From: Spirochaetales bacterium UBA6872
GTDB taxonomy: Bacteria > Spirochaetota > Spirochaetia > Sphaerochaetales > Sphaerochaetaceae
NCBI GenBank assembly: GCA_002452215.1
Contig: DKCO01000043.1
Coordinates: forward strand, 16,735-80,734
Direction: 5' to 3'
Length of the DNA stretch: 64,000 nucleotides
Translations under genes and position numbers: made by a program
Shown: positions 8,463 through 17,216 of the stretch, piece by piece
Numbering within the stretch: the stretch's first letter is position 1
How the letters are laid out: every line of letters begins with the position of its first letter
Notes under the pieces: generated by a model
Told to the model about the DNA's origin: nothing
What the model saw: the letters and a program-made list of their open reading frames with translations, nothing else
Database searches by the model: none

Positions 8463-9721
8463 ACCATCTCCCTTGGATCTGTGATATAACCTGTGATCGC
8501 ACTGGATGCGGCAACAGCAGGAGACGAAAGATAAACCTCGCTCTTTATATGTCCCATCCTTCCCACGAAGTTTCTATTTGTGGTACTTATGCATCTTTCT
8601 CCCTCTGCAAGGATTCCCATATAACCACCAAGGCATGGGCCACATGTTGGTGTTGATACGACACATCCAGCATCTATGAAGATATCAAATAGTCCTTCTT
8701 CCATTGCTTCCTTCCAAATCTTCTGCGTGGCTGGTATCACTATGCATCTGACATCTTTTGCGACATTATGACCTTTTAGGATCCTAGCAGCTGCTCGAAG
8801 ATCTGATATTCTTCCATTTGTGCATGATCCAATCACAACTTGATCGATTGATATATCTCTAGCATCCTTTGCAAGATGTGTATTCTCAGGAAGATGGGGA
8901 TAAGATACTGTAGGCTCCAATGAAGAAAGATCCACTTCGATAACTTGATCATATTCAGCATCTTTGTCAGAGGCGAAAATCAAAGGCTCTTTCGCTCCAG
9001 CTTCCTTCAAATAAGAGAGAGTCTTGTCATCTACTGGGAATATTCCGTTTTTAGCACCAGCCTCTATTGCCATATTGGAAACTGTGAACCTATCATCCAT
9101 TGATAAAGATGATACACCATCTCCAGAGAATTCCATTGCTTTATAAAGAGCGCCATCTACTCCTATTTTGCCTATTATGTGCAAAATCAGATCCTTTCCA
9201 GAGACATATTCAGCCATTTTCCCGATAAGATTGAACTTTATGGATGATGGCACTTTGAACCATGCTTTTCCTATTGCCATACCGGCAGCCATATCGGTAG
9301 AACCAACACCTGTTGAGAATGCACCAAGCGCTCCATATGTACATGTATGGCTATCGGCTCCTATAACGACATCACCAGCTGTGACAAGGCCTTTTTCTGG
9401 CAATAGTGCATGTTCTATTCCAACTCTTCCTACCTCAAAATAATTCTCTATCTCTTCTTTCTTTGCAAAATTTCGAACACATAGGCATTGCTCAGCTGCC
9501 TTTATGTCCTTATTGGGAGTAAAATGATCTGGGACGAGAGCAATCTTCTTCTTGTCAAAGACTCTCTCTTTTCCAAACTTTGCAAATTCCTTTATCGCAA
9601 CTGGACTTGTTATATCATTTCCAAGCACCAATGACAAATTAGCCATGATAAGCTGTCCAGGGTGCACTTCCTTCTCTCCTGATGCATGAGAGAGGATCTT
9701 CTCTGTCATAGTCATTGCCAT
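8459..9721 (-). CDS. leuC: 3-isopropylmalate dehydratase large subunit
   Basis: 420 residues, matching the LeuC type that partners the short LeuD. It carries the [4Fe-4S] cluster ligands: a Cys in VIGSCTNGRISDLRAA and the pair in STPTCGPCLGGYMG. The substrate/cluster region GADSHTCTYGALGAFSTGVGS is intact. Start ATG follows the leuA stop directly, with AAGGAAC upstream. An internal ATG three codons in (MTEK) is possible but has no better ribosome site. Confidence 0.95.
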   Translation of the reverse strand: MAMTMTEKILSHASGEKEVHPGQLIMANLSLVLGNDITSPVAIKEFAKFGKERVFDKKKIALVPDHFTPNKDIKAAEQCLCVRNFAKKEEIENYFEVGRVGIEHALLPEKGLVTAGDVVIGADSHTCTYGALGAFSTGVGSTDMAAGMAIGKAWFKVPSSIKFNLIGKMAEYVSGKDLILHIIGKIGVDGALYKAMEFSGDGVSSLSMDDRFTVSNMAIEAGAKNGIFPVDDKTLSYLKEAGAKEPLIFASDKDAEYDQVIEVDLSSLEPTVSYPHLPENTHLAKDARDISIDQVVIGSCTNGRISDLRAAARILKGHNVAKDVRCIVIPATQKIWKEAMEEGLFDIFIDAGCVVSTPTCGPCLGGYMGILAEGERCISTTNRNFVGRMGHIKSEVYLSSPAVAASSAITGYITDPREMV

Positions 9722-11317
9722 TTATTTGTTCCTTTTATCTGTATGGTCCATTAGCATATCATTCTCAAATGACATAGAGCTTGCATTTATTCCGCCAGCA
9801 ATTGATGTAGATGACTCATCAAGCATCTTGTTGACAGCATTAAGACATGCAAGGATTGAAGCCTCGATGATGTCTGTGGAAAGGCCTCTTCCCCTGAAGA
9901 CACCTTTTTGATCTGATATCTTCACCAAAGCCTCTCCAAGAGCGTCTCTATGCTCTGTGACAGCTGAAAGTTGATAGTCTTCCAGCGAAAATGGATGCTT
10001 TATTATCTTCTCTATTGTCCTTAGTGATGCATACACTGGTCCTGTTCCAGTCGAAACATCTTGATAACTCTTCCCATTCTTCTTCAGTGTTATGACAGCC
10101 GATGATGTCATAGTGTTTCCACTGTTGATAACAAAATCCTCAAGCGTCCAGGTCTGGTTCTCAACAATGTCTGTTGACTCCACAAGTGCGATAATATCCC
10201 TATCTGTTACATTCTTTTTCCTATCGCACAGTTTTTTGAAACTAGAGAAAAGCCTTGAGCACTCATCCTTGTCCAGCTTATAGCCAAGCTCCTCGAGTTT
10301 TTTCTCGAAAGCATGTTGCCCTGAGTGCTTGCCCAGGACAAGATTTGTCTTCACGACTCCAACAGACTCAGGATTCATTATCTCATATGTTTTTGCATTC
10401 GCTAAAATACCATGCTGATGGATTCCTGACTCATGCGCAAAAGCATTGTCTCCGACAATCGCCTTAGACGGATTTATCTTGACTCCAGTTATCGTCGAAA
10501 GGAGCTTCGCTGTTCTATAAATCTGCTCTGTCTTTATGCCTGTTGTGAAATCAAACTTATCAGAGCGAGTCTTCATCGCCATGACAATCTCCTCCAGAGC
10601 AGCATTGCCAGCCCTCTCTCCAATTCCACAAATAGTGCATTCAACTTGCCTTGCACCAGCTTCCAATCCTGAGATTGTGTTTGCAACAGCCAGCCCAAGG
10701 TCATTGTGATTATGCATTGATATTATGGCTTTATCTATATTAGGGACATTGTTCCTGACATAGCTTACCATCTCGAAGATCTCATTTGGAGTCGAATAGC
10801 CAACAGTATCGGGCAAATTTATTGTCCTAGCACCCTTATCAATAGCTGTCTCGACAACCTTGCACATGAAATCCTTATCCGTTCTAGTAGCATCCTCAAG
10901 AGAAAACTCAACATCAGGACAGAGCGAACTTGCGTAAGAAACATTCTCAGCAATTCGCTCTAGTGCTGTCTTCCTGTCCATCTTGAGCTTGTACTCGAGA
11001 TGCAAATCAGATGTTGCAAGAAAGAGATGTATCCTAGGTCGTGAGGCTTTTTTTACAGCATTCCAAGCTGCATCTATATCCTTTTTCAAGGCTCGAGCAA
11101 GAGAGGCAACTGTGACATCCTTCACAGCTGTGCTTATCGCCTCTACACTCTCAAAATCTCCAGGAGACGATATAGCAAAACCAGCTTCAATGATATCTAC
11201 TCCAAGGCATTCTAGCTGTTTTGCCATTCGGATCTTCTCTTCTAGATTCATTGAATATCCTGGTGCCTGTTCCCCATCCCTCAAAGTAGTATCAAATATA
11301 TAGACACGCTCTGCCAT
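9722..11317 (-). CDS. leuA: 2-isopropylmalate synthase
   Basis: 531 residues. It condenses acetyl-CoA with 2-oxoisovalerate, the committed and leucine-inhibited step. The DRE-TIM lyase barrel shows FDTTLRDGEQAPG at the N-terminus, the metal-binding HNHNDLGLAVAN near 200 and GIGERAGNAALEE. The C-terminal part (about 390-531) looks like the LeuA allosteric domain, so it should be feedback-inhibited. Citramalate synthase is the main alternative in this family; leuBCD next door favours LeuA. Ribosome site GGGAG lies 7 bases before the ATG. Confidence 0.92.
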   Translation of the reverse strand: MAERVYIFDTTLRDGEQAPGYSMNLEEKIRMAKQLECLGVDIIEAGFAISSPGDFESVEAISTAVKDVTVASLARALKKDIDAAWNAVKKASRPRIHLFLATSDLHLEYKLKMDRKTALERIAENVSYASSLCPDVEFSLEDATRTDKDFMCKVVETAIDKGARTINLPDTVGYSTPNEIFEMVSYVRNNVPNIDKAIISMHNHNDLGLAVANTISGLEAGARQVECTICGIGERAGNAALEEIVMAMKTRSDKFDFTTGIKTEQIYRTAKLLSTITGVKINPSKAIVGDNAFAHESGIHQHGILANAKTYEIMNPESVGVVKTNLVLGKHSGQHAFEKKLEELGYKLDKDECSRLFSSFKKLCDRKKNVTDRDIIALVESTDIVENQTWTLEDFVINSGNTMTSSAVITLKKNGKSYQDVSTGTGPVYASLRTIEKIIKHPFSLEDYQLSAVTEHRDALGEALVKISDQKGVFRGRGLSTDIIEASILACLNAVNKMLDESSTSIAGGINASSMSFENDMLMDHTDKRNK

Positions 11318-11338
11318 ATCATATCTCCCATCTTTTCT

Positions 11339-12340
11339 TTAGTTATTGTCCTTCTTGAGCCAGCTCATCAAAGATCTGAGCCTCTCGCCCGTCGATTCAA
11401 GAAGAGTGTCAGCATTGATCCTCTTCATTGCATTGAAGTATGGTCTGCCAACTTGGTTCTCCAAAAGCCAATTGCGAGCAAATGTTCCCTCCTGGATATC
11501 CTTGAGAACATTCTTCATAGCCTTCTTTGTTTCGTCTGTGATAATCTTTGGGCCAGTTATGTAGTCACCATACTCAGCTGTATCTGATATCGAGTATCTC
11601 ATGTACTTGAAACCGCCTTGGTTAATCATGTCTACAATAAGCTTCATCTCATGGCAACATTCAAAATATGCCATCTCTGGTTGGTATCCAGCCTCGACGA
11701 GAGTGTCGAATCCAGCTTTGATCAAGGCTGTTACACCTCCACAAAGAACAGCTTGCTCTCCAAAAAGGTCCGTCTCAGTCTCTTCCTTAAATGAAGTTAC
11801 AAAAATTCCAGCTCTTCCAGCTCCGATTCCAGCAGCATATGCAAGAGCAACTTGCTCAGAGTCCCCAGATGGATCCTGCGCTACAGCAATAAGAGAAGGA
11901 ACTCCCTTACCTTCAAGATATTGCGATCTTACTGTATGTCCTGGTCCCTTAGGCGCAATCATTATTACATTGATGTCCTCTTTAGGCTTGATCTGCCCAA
12001 AATGAATATTAAAGCCATGTGCAAAGGCCAAATATGCCCCGCTTTTCAAATTTGGCTCGATTGATTCCTTAAATAGTTTTGCTTGCTTTTCATCGTTTAC
12101 GAGAATCATTACGATATCGGCATTCTTGACAGCATCCTCTGTTGTCATGACCTTCAGTCCTGCATCTTCTGCTCTTTTCCAGCTCTTTGAGCCATTGTAA
12201 AGGCCTACGATGACATTCACTCCCGATTCATGCAAGTTAAGTGCATGCGCATGTCCTTGGCTACCATAACCGATGATTGCAACTGTCTTGCCTTCAAGCT
12301 TTGACATGTCAGCATCTTTTTCATAATACATCTTTGCCAT
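11339..12340 (-). CDS. ilvC: Ketol-acid reductoisomerase
   Basis: 333 residues, class I short form. It converts acetohydroxy acids to dihydroxy acids with NAD(P)H and Mg2+. The Rossmann glycine motif GYGSQGHAHALNL is at about 25-37, and the metal/active-site helices contain DLFGEQAVLCGG and EMAYFECCHEMKLIVDMI. The phosphate-binding loop reads LYNGSKSWKRAEDAG. Cofactor preference (NADH or NADPH) is not certain from this loop. AAGGT ribosome site before the ATG; the gene lies 26 bp after ilvN. Confidence 0.96.
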   Translation of the reverse strand: MAKMYYEKDADMSKLEGKTVAIIGYGSQGHAHALNLHESGVNVIVGLYNGSKSWKRAEDAGLKVMTTEDAVKNADIVMILVNDEKQAKLFKESIEPNLKSGAYLAFAHGFNIHFGQIKPKEDINVIMIAPKGPGHTVRSQYLEGKGVPSLIAVAQDPSGDSEQVALAYAAGIGAGRAGIFVTSFKEETETDLFGEQAVLCGGVTALIKAGFDTLVEAGYQPEMAYFECCHEMKLIVDMINQGGFKYMRYSISDTAEYGDYITGPKIITDETKKAMKNVLKDIQEGTFARNWLLENQVGRPYFNAMKRINADTLLESTGERLRSLMSWLKKDNN

Positions 12341-12366
12341 TTTATTACCTTCCTTTATTCATATAT

Positions 12367-12891
12367 TCAATCTTCAAATGAGATTTCAGCTAAAGCTCTA
12401 TGACCGCGCTCAAGCGCTGTCATTCCCGTTCTTACCAACTCGACAATGCCATATTGCCTCGCAAGGGCCAAAAACGAATCGATCTTATCTACATTGCCAA
12501 CAATCTGGAAAGAAACAGTCTCTGGTGTAACATCTATGATCTTTGCCTTGAATATCTCTCCTAGTGTTATTATGTCTGCTCGATTTACGCTATCAGCCTT
12601 TATCTTTATCATCACAAGCTCTGCACTAACAGATCCTGATGGCGTCATCTCATAGACTCTGATCACATCAACAAGCTTCTCAACCTGTCTGATTATTTGT
12701 TCAACAATATTCCTGTCACCAGCAACCACAATGGTTATACGGCTTTTGCCAGGGTCTTCAGTCTCACCTACTGAAAGCGAGTCGATATTGTAGCCTCTGC
12801 GGGAAAAGAGAGCGACAACTCTCATCAATACGCCAGCTTTGTTGTTTACCAAAATCGCCAATGTATAACGCTCTTTATTGCTATTGTCCAT
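12367..12891 (-). CDS. ilvN: Acetolactate synthase small (regulatory) subunit
   Basis: 174 residues. An N-terminal ACT domain (LAILVNNKAGVLMRVVALFSRRGYNIDSL pattern, about residues 10-40) should bind valine and mediate feedback inhibition of IlvB. A C-terminal domain completes the subunit. It is the first gene of the eight-gene operon; GGAG lies directly after the attenuator U-run, nine bases before the ATG. The name ilvH would be equally acceptable. Confidence 0.93.
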   Translation of the reverse strand: MDNSNKERYTLAILVNNKAGVLMRVVALFSRRGYNIDSLSVGETEDPGKSRITIVVAGDRNIVEQIIRQVEKLVDVIRVYEMTPSGSVSAELVMIKIKADSVNRADIITLGEIFKAKIIDVTPETVSFQIVGNVDKIDSFLALARQYGIVELVRTGMTALERGHRALAEISFED

Positions 12892-12902
12892 AGCCCACTC
12901 CT

Positions 12903-12936
12903 AAAAAAACAACCCGCGATTCTTGACCACGGGTTT
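12903..12936 (-). terminator. Attenuator terminator of the ilv-leu operon
   Basis: In the transcript AACCCGUG pairs with CGCGGGUU (8 bp, one G-U) and is followed by seven U in an eight-base GUUUUUUU run, just before ilvN. The left arm can instead pair with an upstream CACGGUUU (12948-12955), which gives an antiterminator. An upstream GCUAG can pair with CUAGC inside the leader codons. These are the four mutually exclusive segments expected of ribosome-mediated attenuation. Confidence 0.85.
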
Positions 12937-12959
12937 ATGCTCTAGCTAAACCGTGAATC

Positions 12960-13022
12960 TCAGGCTAGTACTAGGATAGAAAAAACGAGGACTGAAAATA
13001 CACAAATCAAAACATCTTCCAT
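12960..13022 (-). CDS. ilv-leu leader peptide (attenuation)
   Basis: A 20-codon reading frame, MEDVLICVFSVLVFSILVLA, with GAGGAG upstream of the ATG. Twelve of the twenty residues are Val, Leu or Ile (five Val, five Leu and two Ile), with a dense run near the end. It precedes the terminator/antiterminator region. Stalling of the ribosome at these codons when charged branched-chain tRNA is scarce would free the antiterminator and let the operon be read. It is too short for routine gene calling. Confidence 0.85.
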   Translation of the reverse strand: MEDVLICVFSVLVFSILVLA

Positions 13023-13057
13023 TATCCTCGCTCTCCTCTACGTTTTGTTATGTTTGC

Positions 13058-13086
13058 AATATATAGATTTATAAATTTGCTGTCAA
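13058..13086 (-). promoter_or_regulatory. Promoter of the ilv-leu operon
   Basis: TTGACA (13086-13081), a 17-bp spacer and TATATT (13063-13058) form a near-consensus sigma-70 promoter. Transcription would begin near 13051, giving a leader of about 150 bases that contains the leader peptide and the attenuator. Confidence 0.85.
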
Positions 13087-13093
13087 TATTTAC

Positions 13094-13122
13094 TTTTCAA
13101 ATATCAGATAATAACATATAAT
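13094..13122 (+). promoter_or_regulatory. Divergent promoter for the Fic gene
   Basis: TTTTCA (13094-13099), 17 bp, then a consensus TATAAT (13117-13122). It overlaps the ilv promoter region back to back. A direct repeat of ATATTCG (13121-13127 and 13131-13137) follows the -10. Confidence 0.55.
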
Positions 13123-13145
13123 ATTCGCAAATATTCGATAATACG

Positions 13146-14216
13146 ATGATTAATATTAACAACATAACTATAACAGAAGAACTATTGAATTCAATTTGCA
13201 AAATAGAACTGTTTCGTGGAGCATGGAGCTTCATGACCAAAGACAAAGACTCGTTGATGACTATACTCAGAGCCCAAGCAAAGATAGCATCCACAGGCTC
13301 ATCAAGCAGAATAGAAGGAAGCTTGTTAAAGGATTATGAAGTCGAAAAGGTCCTGGCTGGCGTATCATCACCTTCTTTCAGGCAAAGAGATGTGCGTGAA
13401 GCTCGTGGCTATGCTAGAGCGCTTTCATTGATAAATGATGATTATGAAGTGATGCAATTGTCAGAGCAAGAGATAAAAAACTTGCATTCGATACTCATAT
13501 CGGATAAAACAAGGGATGAGTACAGAAAGACAGCAAAACCTGAACAGAACATTCTAAGCGACGAGCCTACAATCGAAAATGCATCAGCTTTGGATGCACC
13601 AGCAATGCTTGATGAGCTTATAGCAAGAACAAATACACAGATAAAGAGCGAAATGTACCATCCTTTGCTGATTGCTGCTGTCTTCATGGAGAACTTCCTA
13701 TCAATTAACCCATTCGGCGAAGGAAACGGAAGAATGGCTAGGCTTCTTTCGATGTTGATTCTATTGAAAAAGGGATACTACTTTATCTCATACTACCCAT
13801 TCGAGACTATCTTTGAAGAGACAAGAAAAAGCTATCTTACAGCATTGAAGAAAAGCCAAAGCCAAAACGACAGCGACTCTTGGCTGTCATATTTTGTAAA
13901 AGTCTTCGAAAAAGTCTCTTTAAGACTCTCATCGAGGATAATGAAAGACAATTCAACATCGGAAGAGGACAGGTATATAAACCTTTCGCCGATCGAGAGA
14001 GATATCTTAAAATGCATCTTGGACAGGGATTCGATCTATACAACAGAATTGATTGCATTGTTGCCAAACTATAAAGTCCCAACATTGAAGAAAGCACTGA
14101 AATCCCTTGTCGAAAAAAAAGAGCTGGCAATGCTTGGCGTTGGTCGCGGAACTTATTACAAGGATATTGAAAAATTCTCCCATACCGACGATATGGGAGC
14201 AAATCCCAAGAGTTAG
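13146..14216 (+). CDS. Fic-family protein with degenerate catalytic motif
   Basis: 356 residues. The class II inhibitory helix motif (S/T)xxxEG is present as SSRIEG at about 53-58. The core Fic loop reads NPFGEGNGR at 188-196, whereas active AMP transferases have HxFx(D/E)GNGR; the general-base His is Asn (codon AAC at 13707-13709). A winged-helix-like C-terminal part (about 280-345) follows. An active enzyme would AMPylate target proteins; this one may be inactive, may use an altered mechanism, or may act as an antagonist or regulator. No clear ribosome site precedes the ATG. The stop overlaps the convergent gene by 4 bp. Confidence 0.85.
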   Translation: MININNITITEELLNSICKIELFRGAWSFMTKDKDSLMTILRAQAKIASTGSSSRIEGSLLKDYEVEKVLAGVSSPSFRQRDVREARGYARALSLINDDYEVMQLSEQEIKNLHSILISDKTRDEYRKTAKPEQNILSDEPTIENASALDAPAMLDELIARTNTQIKSEMYHPLLIAAVFMENFLSINPFGEGNGRMARLLSMLILLKKGYYFISYYPFETIFEETRKSYLTALKKSQSQNDSDSWLSYFVKVFEKVSLRLSSRIMKDNSTSEEDRYINLSPIERDILKCILDRDSIYTTELIALLPNYKVPTLKKALKSLVEKKELAMLGVGRGTYYKDIEKFSHTDDMGANPKS

Positions 14217-15934
14217 TATTTGATGCTAGTTCCAAATGAAAGTTGTAAGTCATAGCAATTGACATAAGCTTTGTTATGCAAGTTTGCCTTTGATACCAAA
14301 TATGCGCTGAAATTCAAATCAAGCCATGAAAGAGGAGAATATTCAACCTCTGCGCCAAGTGCAAATGTATATTCGATTTCACCACTCTCATCTTTATCAA
14401 ATGGATTTATCGTACTTGGCGCTGTTGTCAATTCCCCATTGCCAAGTTTGTTTGTCTCTCCATACCAAGATGTAACAGAGAATTTATCAATAACTCCATG
14501 GGCCAAGACAAACATATTACCAGTCACATCAAATACTCCAGGCTTTTTGTATCCTACAGACAAGAGAGATGCTATTGCATCTGAGCCAAATGGGAATGAA
14601 AGATATCTGTATATTCCAGAAACATTTTTCTGATCACGATACCTGATTGATGAGATGAAACTGAAATCATAGCCACCGGCTGTTCCATTGCCATTTGCTC
14701 TATGGTAGATAAAAGGTGATGTGTATACAATTTCCATGTTTCCATGTAGATATCCTTTAGCAAGGGGTTTTCTGAATCTCAAGCCTCCCATTATGCCAAA
14801 CGCATTTGCTGTAGCCCCATCATTTGGTGGTTGTGGCTCACCAGGAAGAGCCCAATCATCCAATCCAAACTGCGCATAGATAGAGAAATTATTGACCGGA
14901 GCATACTCGATTTCCATTGCCGCAAAGGAATTTGAATGGCCTGCTATATAGCCATTATGCAAGAATGCCATTGGATTAAGAACTTGCGGATCGATATACA
15001 TATCATTCGAGGCATACATAATGGAATCGATCAATGCAAGCTGGAGTTTTCCAGAGAAAAGCGAGAACTCGAATCTATGAGCAAGCAAAAATCTTATTCC
15101 ATTCATTGTACCTCGGTCACCTGCACCTCCTTCACCATAGAGATTTTCAAATGGAGTAAAGAAATCAACAAGCATTTGGTAGTTGAACCACTTAGAACCT
15201 GTGAATGACATAGAGAGCATGTTATGGAATGGAAGAGTATCGCCTAAGAGCATATTACCCATAACGCCATTGCCCCACTCTATCCTATCTTTTCCTGCAT
15301 AGAGCCTAAATGCATCAAATCCTAGAACAAAATACGCCCTGTCAGGGAAATTCATCGAATCCAATCTTCCTGGCAAAAATGGGATATTCGATGCATATTG
15401 AGAGGAGAAAACATCTGTCACATACTTATTGCTGATTCTTTTTGTATTTTCATCCAAAGTTATATATTCAATATCGGCAATCTCAGATGAAAGAGACGCA
15501 TTCATGAAAAGCGCAATGTTATCTGAGTAGGAAAATCCAATTCCAAGATTCAAGAGTTTTCTATCCAAGGTATTGGAGAGCAAAATATCATCGCTTTTAT
15601 CAAGGTTCTCATTTGTGTGGTAGATAATATTTGGCTCTATCGTTGCACTGAACTCAAACCTGGCTTCATCGATCTTCTCTGAAAGCTCCGATTCAATCCT
15701 TTCCTTTAGAACCTTGCCCATATCAGTCTTTGGATCGATTCTATCCAACAGATGCTGTACATCAAGTTCAGACCATGGTTTTGCACCCATCGGGGATGCC
15801 TTTCCCTCAAGGATATACAGATCCTCCATCTCGCTATATATTGAGCTATCCATATCAATCATCATCAAAGTCGACGAAAAGACATTTGGCAAAAGAAGAA
15901 CAAAAGCCAAGAAAGACAGAAAAACCCTTCTCAT
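14213..15934 (-). CDS. Outer-membrane beta-barrel protein, Wzi-like
   Basis: 573 residues from the ATG at 15934, which has GGAGGG ten bases upstream (an upstream ATG at 15952 lacks one). A signal peptide ends near VFSS. An N-terminal helical stretch with repeated Glu/Lys (about 50-90) is followed by a large barrel with many Tyr/Phe/Asn/Gly strands. The stretch AGKDRIEWGNGVMGNMLL and the following DTLPFHNML resemble the capsule-assembly Wzi family, which anchors surface polysaccharide. No capsule genes are nearby, so function is by resemblance only. Confidence 0.6.
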   Translation of the reverse strand: MRRVFLSFLAFVLLLPNVFSSTLMMIDMDSSIYSEMEDLYILEGKASPMGAKPWSELDVQHLLDRIDPKTDMGKVLKERIESELSEKIDEARFEFSATIEPNIIYHTNENLDKSDDILLSNTLDRKLLNLGIGFSYSDNIALFMNASLSSEIADIEYITLDENTKRISNKYVTDVFSSQYASNIPFLPGRLDSMNFPDRAYFVLGFDAFRLYAGKDRIEWGNGVMGNMLLGDTLPFHNMLSMSFTGSKWFNYQMLVDFFTPFENLYGEGGAGDRGTMNGIRFLLAHRFEFSLFSGKLQLALIDSIMYASNDMYIDPQVLNPMAFLHNGYIAGHSNSFAAMEIEYAPVNNFSIYAQFGLDDWALPGEPQPPNDGATANAFGIMGGLRFRKPLAKGYLHGNMEIVYTSPFIYHRANGNGTAGGYDFSFISSIRYRDQKNVSGIYRYLSFPFGSDAIASLLSVGYKKPGVFDVTGNMFVLAHGVIDKFSVTSWYGETNKLGNGELTTAPSTINPFDKDESGEIEYTFALGAEVEYSPLSWLDLNFSAYLVSKANLHNKAYVNCYDLQLSFGTSIKY

Positions 15935-16156
15935 TCTATAGATTCCCTCCATTTATCCTATATAGCATAACAGATGAAATGCATCGCTAGAAAGCCAGTT
16001 AAGTGTTATTGCATCCAATTTCTTGTCTATGTTTTTCCAATACCTTGTCGTCCATACCCATATTGCAACTAATTTTCCTTATGCATGCTTTTTGATAACA
16101 ATTGCTTCTATTTGTGTGTACTCCATACAGCAATAGGCAAAAGAAAGCAAAATTTA

Positions 16157-17206
16157 TCACATGCGTATATAAAAATCGGAATTGTCTTTAATCGAGAAGT
16201 TATCAAAATACCTTTCTTCCATAGGAATCCACTTGCTGATAAACGTTTTCAGCATCTTCTCTCCATTTCGTTTGCGAATACGATCTATCTGTTTTTCAGG
16301 CATAACATCGCAAAAGATGGTTATAGTCGCATATTTTCCGAATTTCGGATGATGGCTGTATGATCCTTCAACGATGCGAAATTGCTTATCTCTGATTTCA
16401 CGCATGCCGGCAAAATCCATAACACTACAATCGAAAAAACGATAAGAAAACGGCTTCTTCTCAAAAAGAAATGGAATAACTTCATTTGAAAATCTTTCAT
16501 AATGGATATTGCCACCTATTTCATTCAAACGCTCTTCTGTTCGCAAAATGGGTGGCAAAAAGAAATCATCCATCGAAATGACATCTGAATCAAGAACACT
16601 TTTTAGGCAATTTGCAAGCGTTGTTTTGCCAGAAGCGGCTCTGCCATCGATGGCAATAATGCACGTCTTATTGTCATTTAAATATTCCTTTGCCTTTTTG
16701 AGAATAGGAAGTATTTTGCAAAAAGTGCTATCGACGACCCTGTATGCTGGGCTCTCATTTTCCTTGTAGTACTTACTGTGGCTAACAGGAGGCATACCGT
16801 TCTTTTTATATTCGGCAATGTATCTATCCCATTCGTCTTTTCCAAAGCCCATCGCATCAAAGCAACACTCGGCATCTTCTAGATACTCTGAAAACTTTTC
16901 CTTGCCATCTTGCTCTAACTTGCAAGAACATACAAACATGCGATACAGCCATTGGAGTGGAAGGTTCGAAGCTTTCCAAACAGAAAGATTCACACGACAA
17001 ACAGTATCAGAGATCTCTTCATATAATTCACCATCTGTCGGAACAACCTTTGCATATTCCTTATCAAGGCAACTCTTCGCACTGTCAAGATCTGACAATA
17101 AATGCTCGGCACCAAATGCAGCTTGATAACACATTTTCACAACATCCTGTGGCTTAATCGATGGATGTTTTTTTATTTGCATTCTCAAAAATGTCTCAAA
17201 GCACAT
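16157..17206 (-). CDS. Uridine-kinase-like P-loop protein with an N-terminal helical domain
   Basis: 349 residues. The C-terminal half is a P-loop kinase: Walker A AIDGRAASGKTTLA at about 185-198, ISMDDFFLP (Walker B-like Asp pair) near 215, and a late Arg-rich lid (RIRKRNGEKM). This looks like the uridine kinase/phosphoribulokinase group, acting on a small hydroxylated substrate. The N-terminal ~180 residues are helical and not recognised. ATG at 17206 with GAGG is preferred; a start at 17260 would overlap the preceding gene out of frame. It closes the DUF3842-FecCD-ATPase-binding protein operon, so it may process what the importer brings in. Confidence 0.65.
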   Translation of the reverse strand: MCFETFLRMQIKKHPSIKPQDVVKMCYQAAFGAEHLLSDLDSAKSCLDKEYAKVVPTDGELYEEISDTVCRVNLSVWKASNLPLQWLYRMFVCSCKLEQDGKEKFSEYLEDAECCFDAMGFGKDEWDRYIAEYKKNGMPPVSHSKYYKENESPAYRVVDSTFCKILPILKKAKEYLNDNKTCIIAIDGRAASGKTTLANCLKSVLDSDVISMDDFFLPPILRTEERLNEIGGNIHYERFSNEVIPFLFEKKPFSYRFFDCSVMDFAGMREIRDKQFRIVEGSYSHHPKFGKYATITIFCDVMPEKQIDRIRKRNGEKMLKTFISKWIPMEERYFDNFSIKDNSDFYIRM

Positions 17207-17216
17207 TGCTCGGGCC

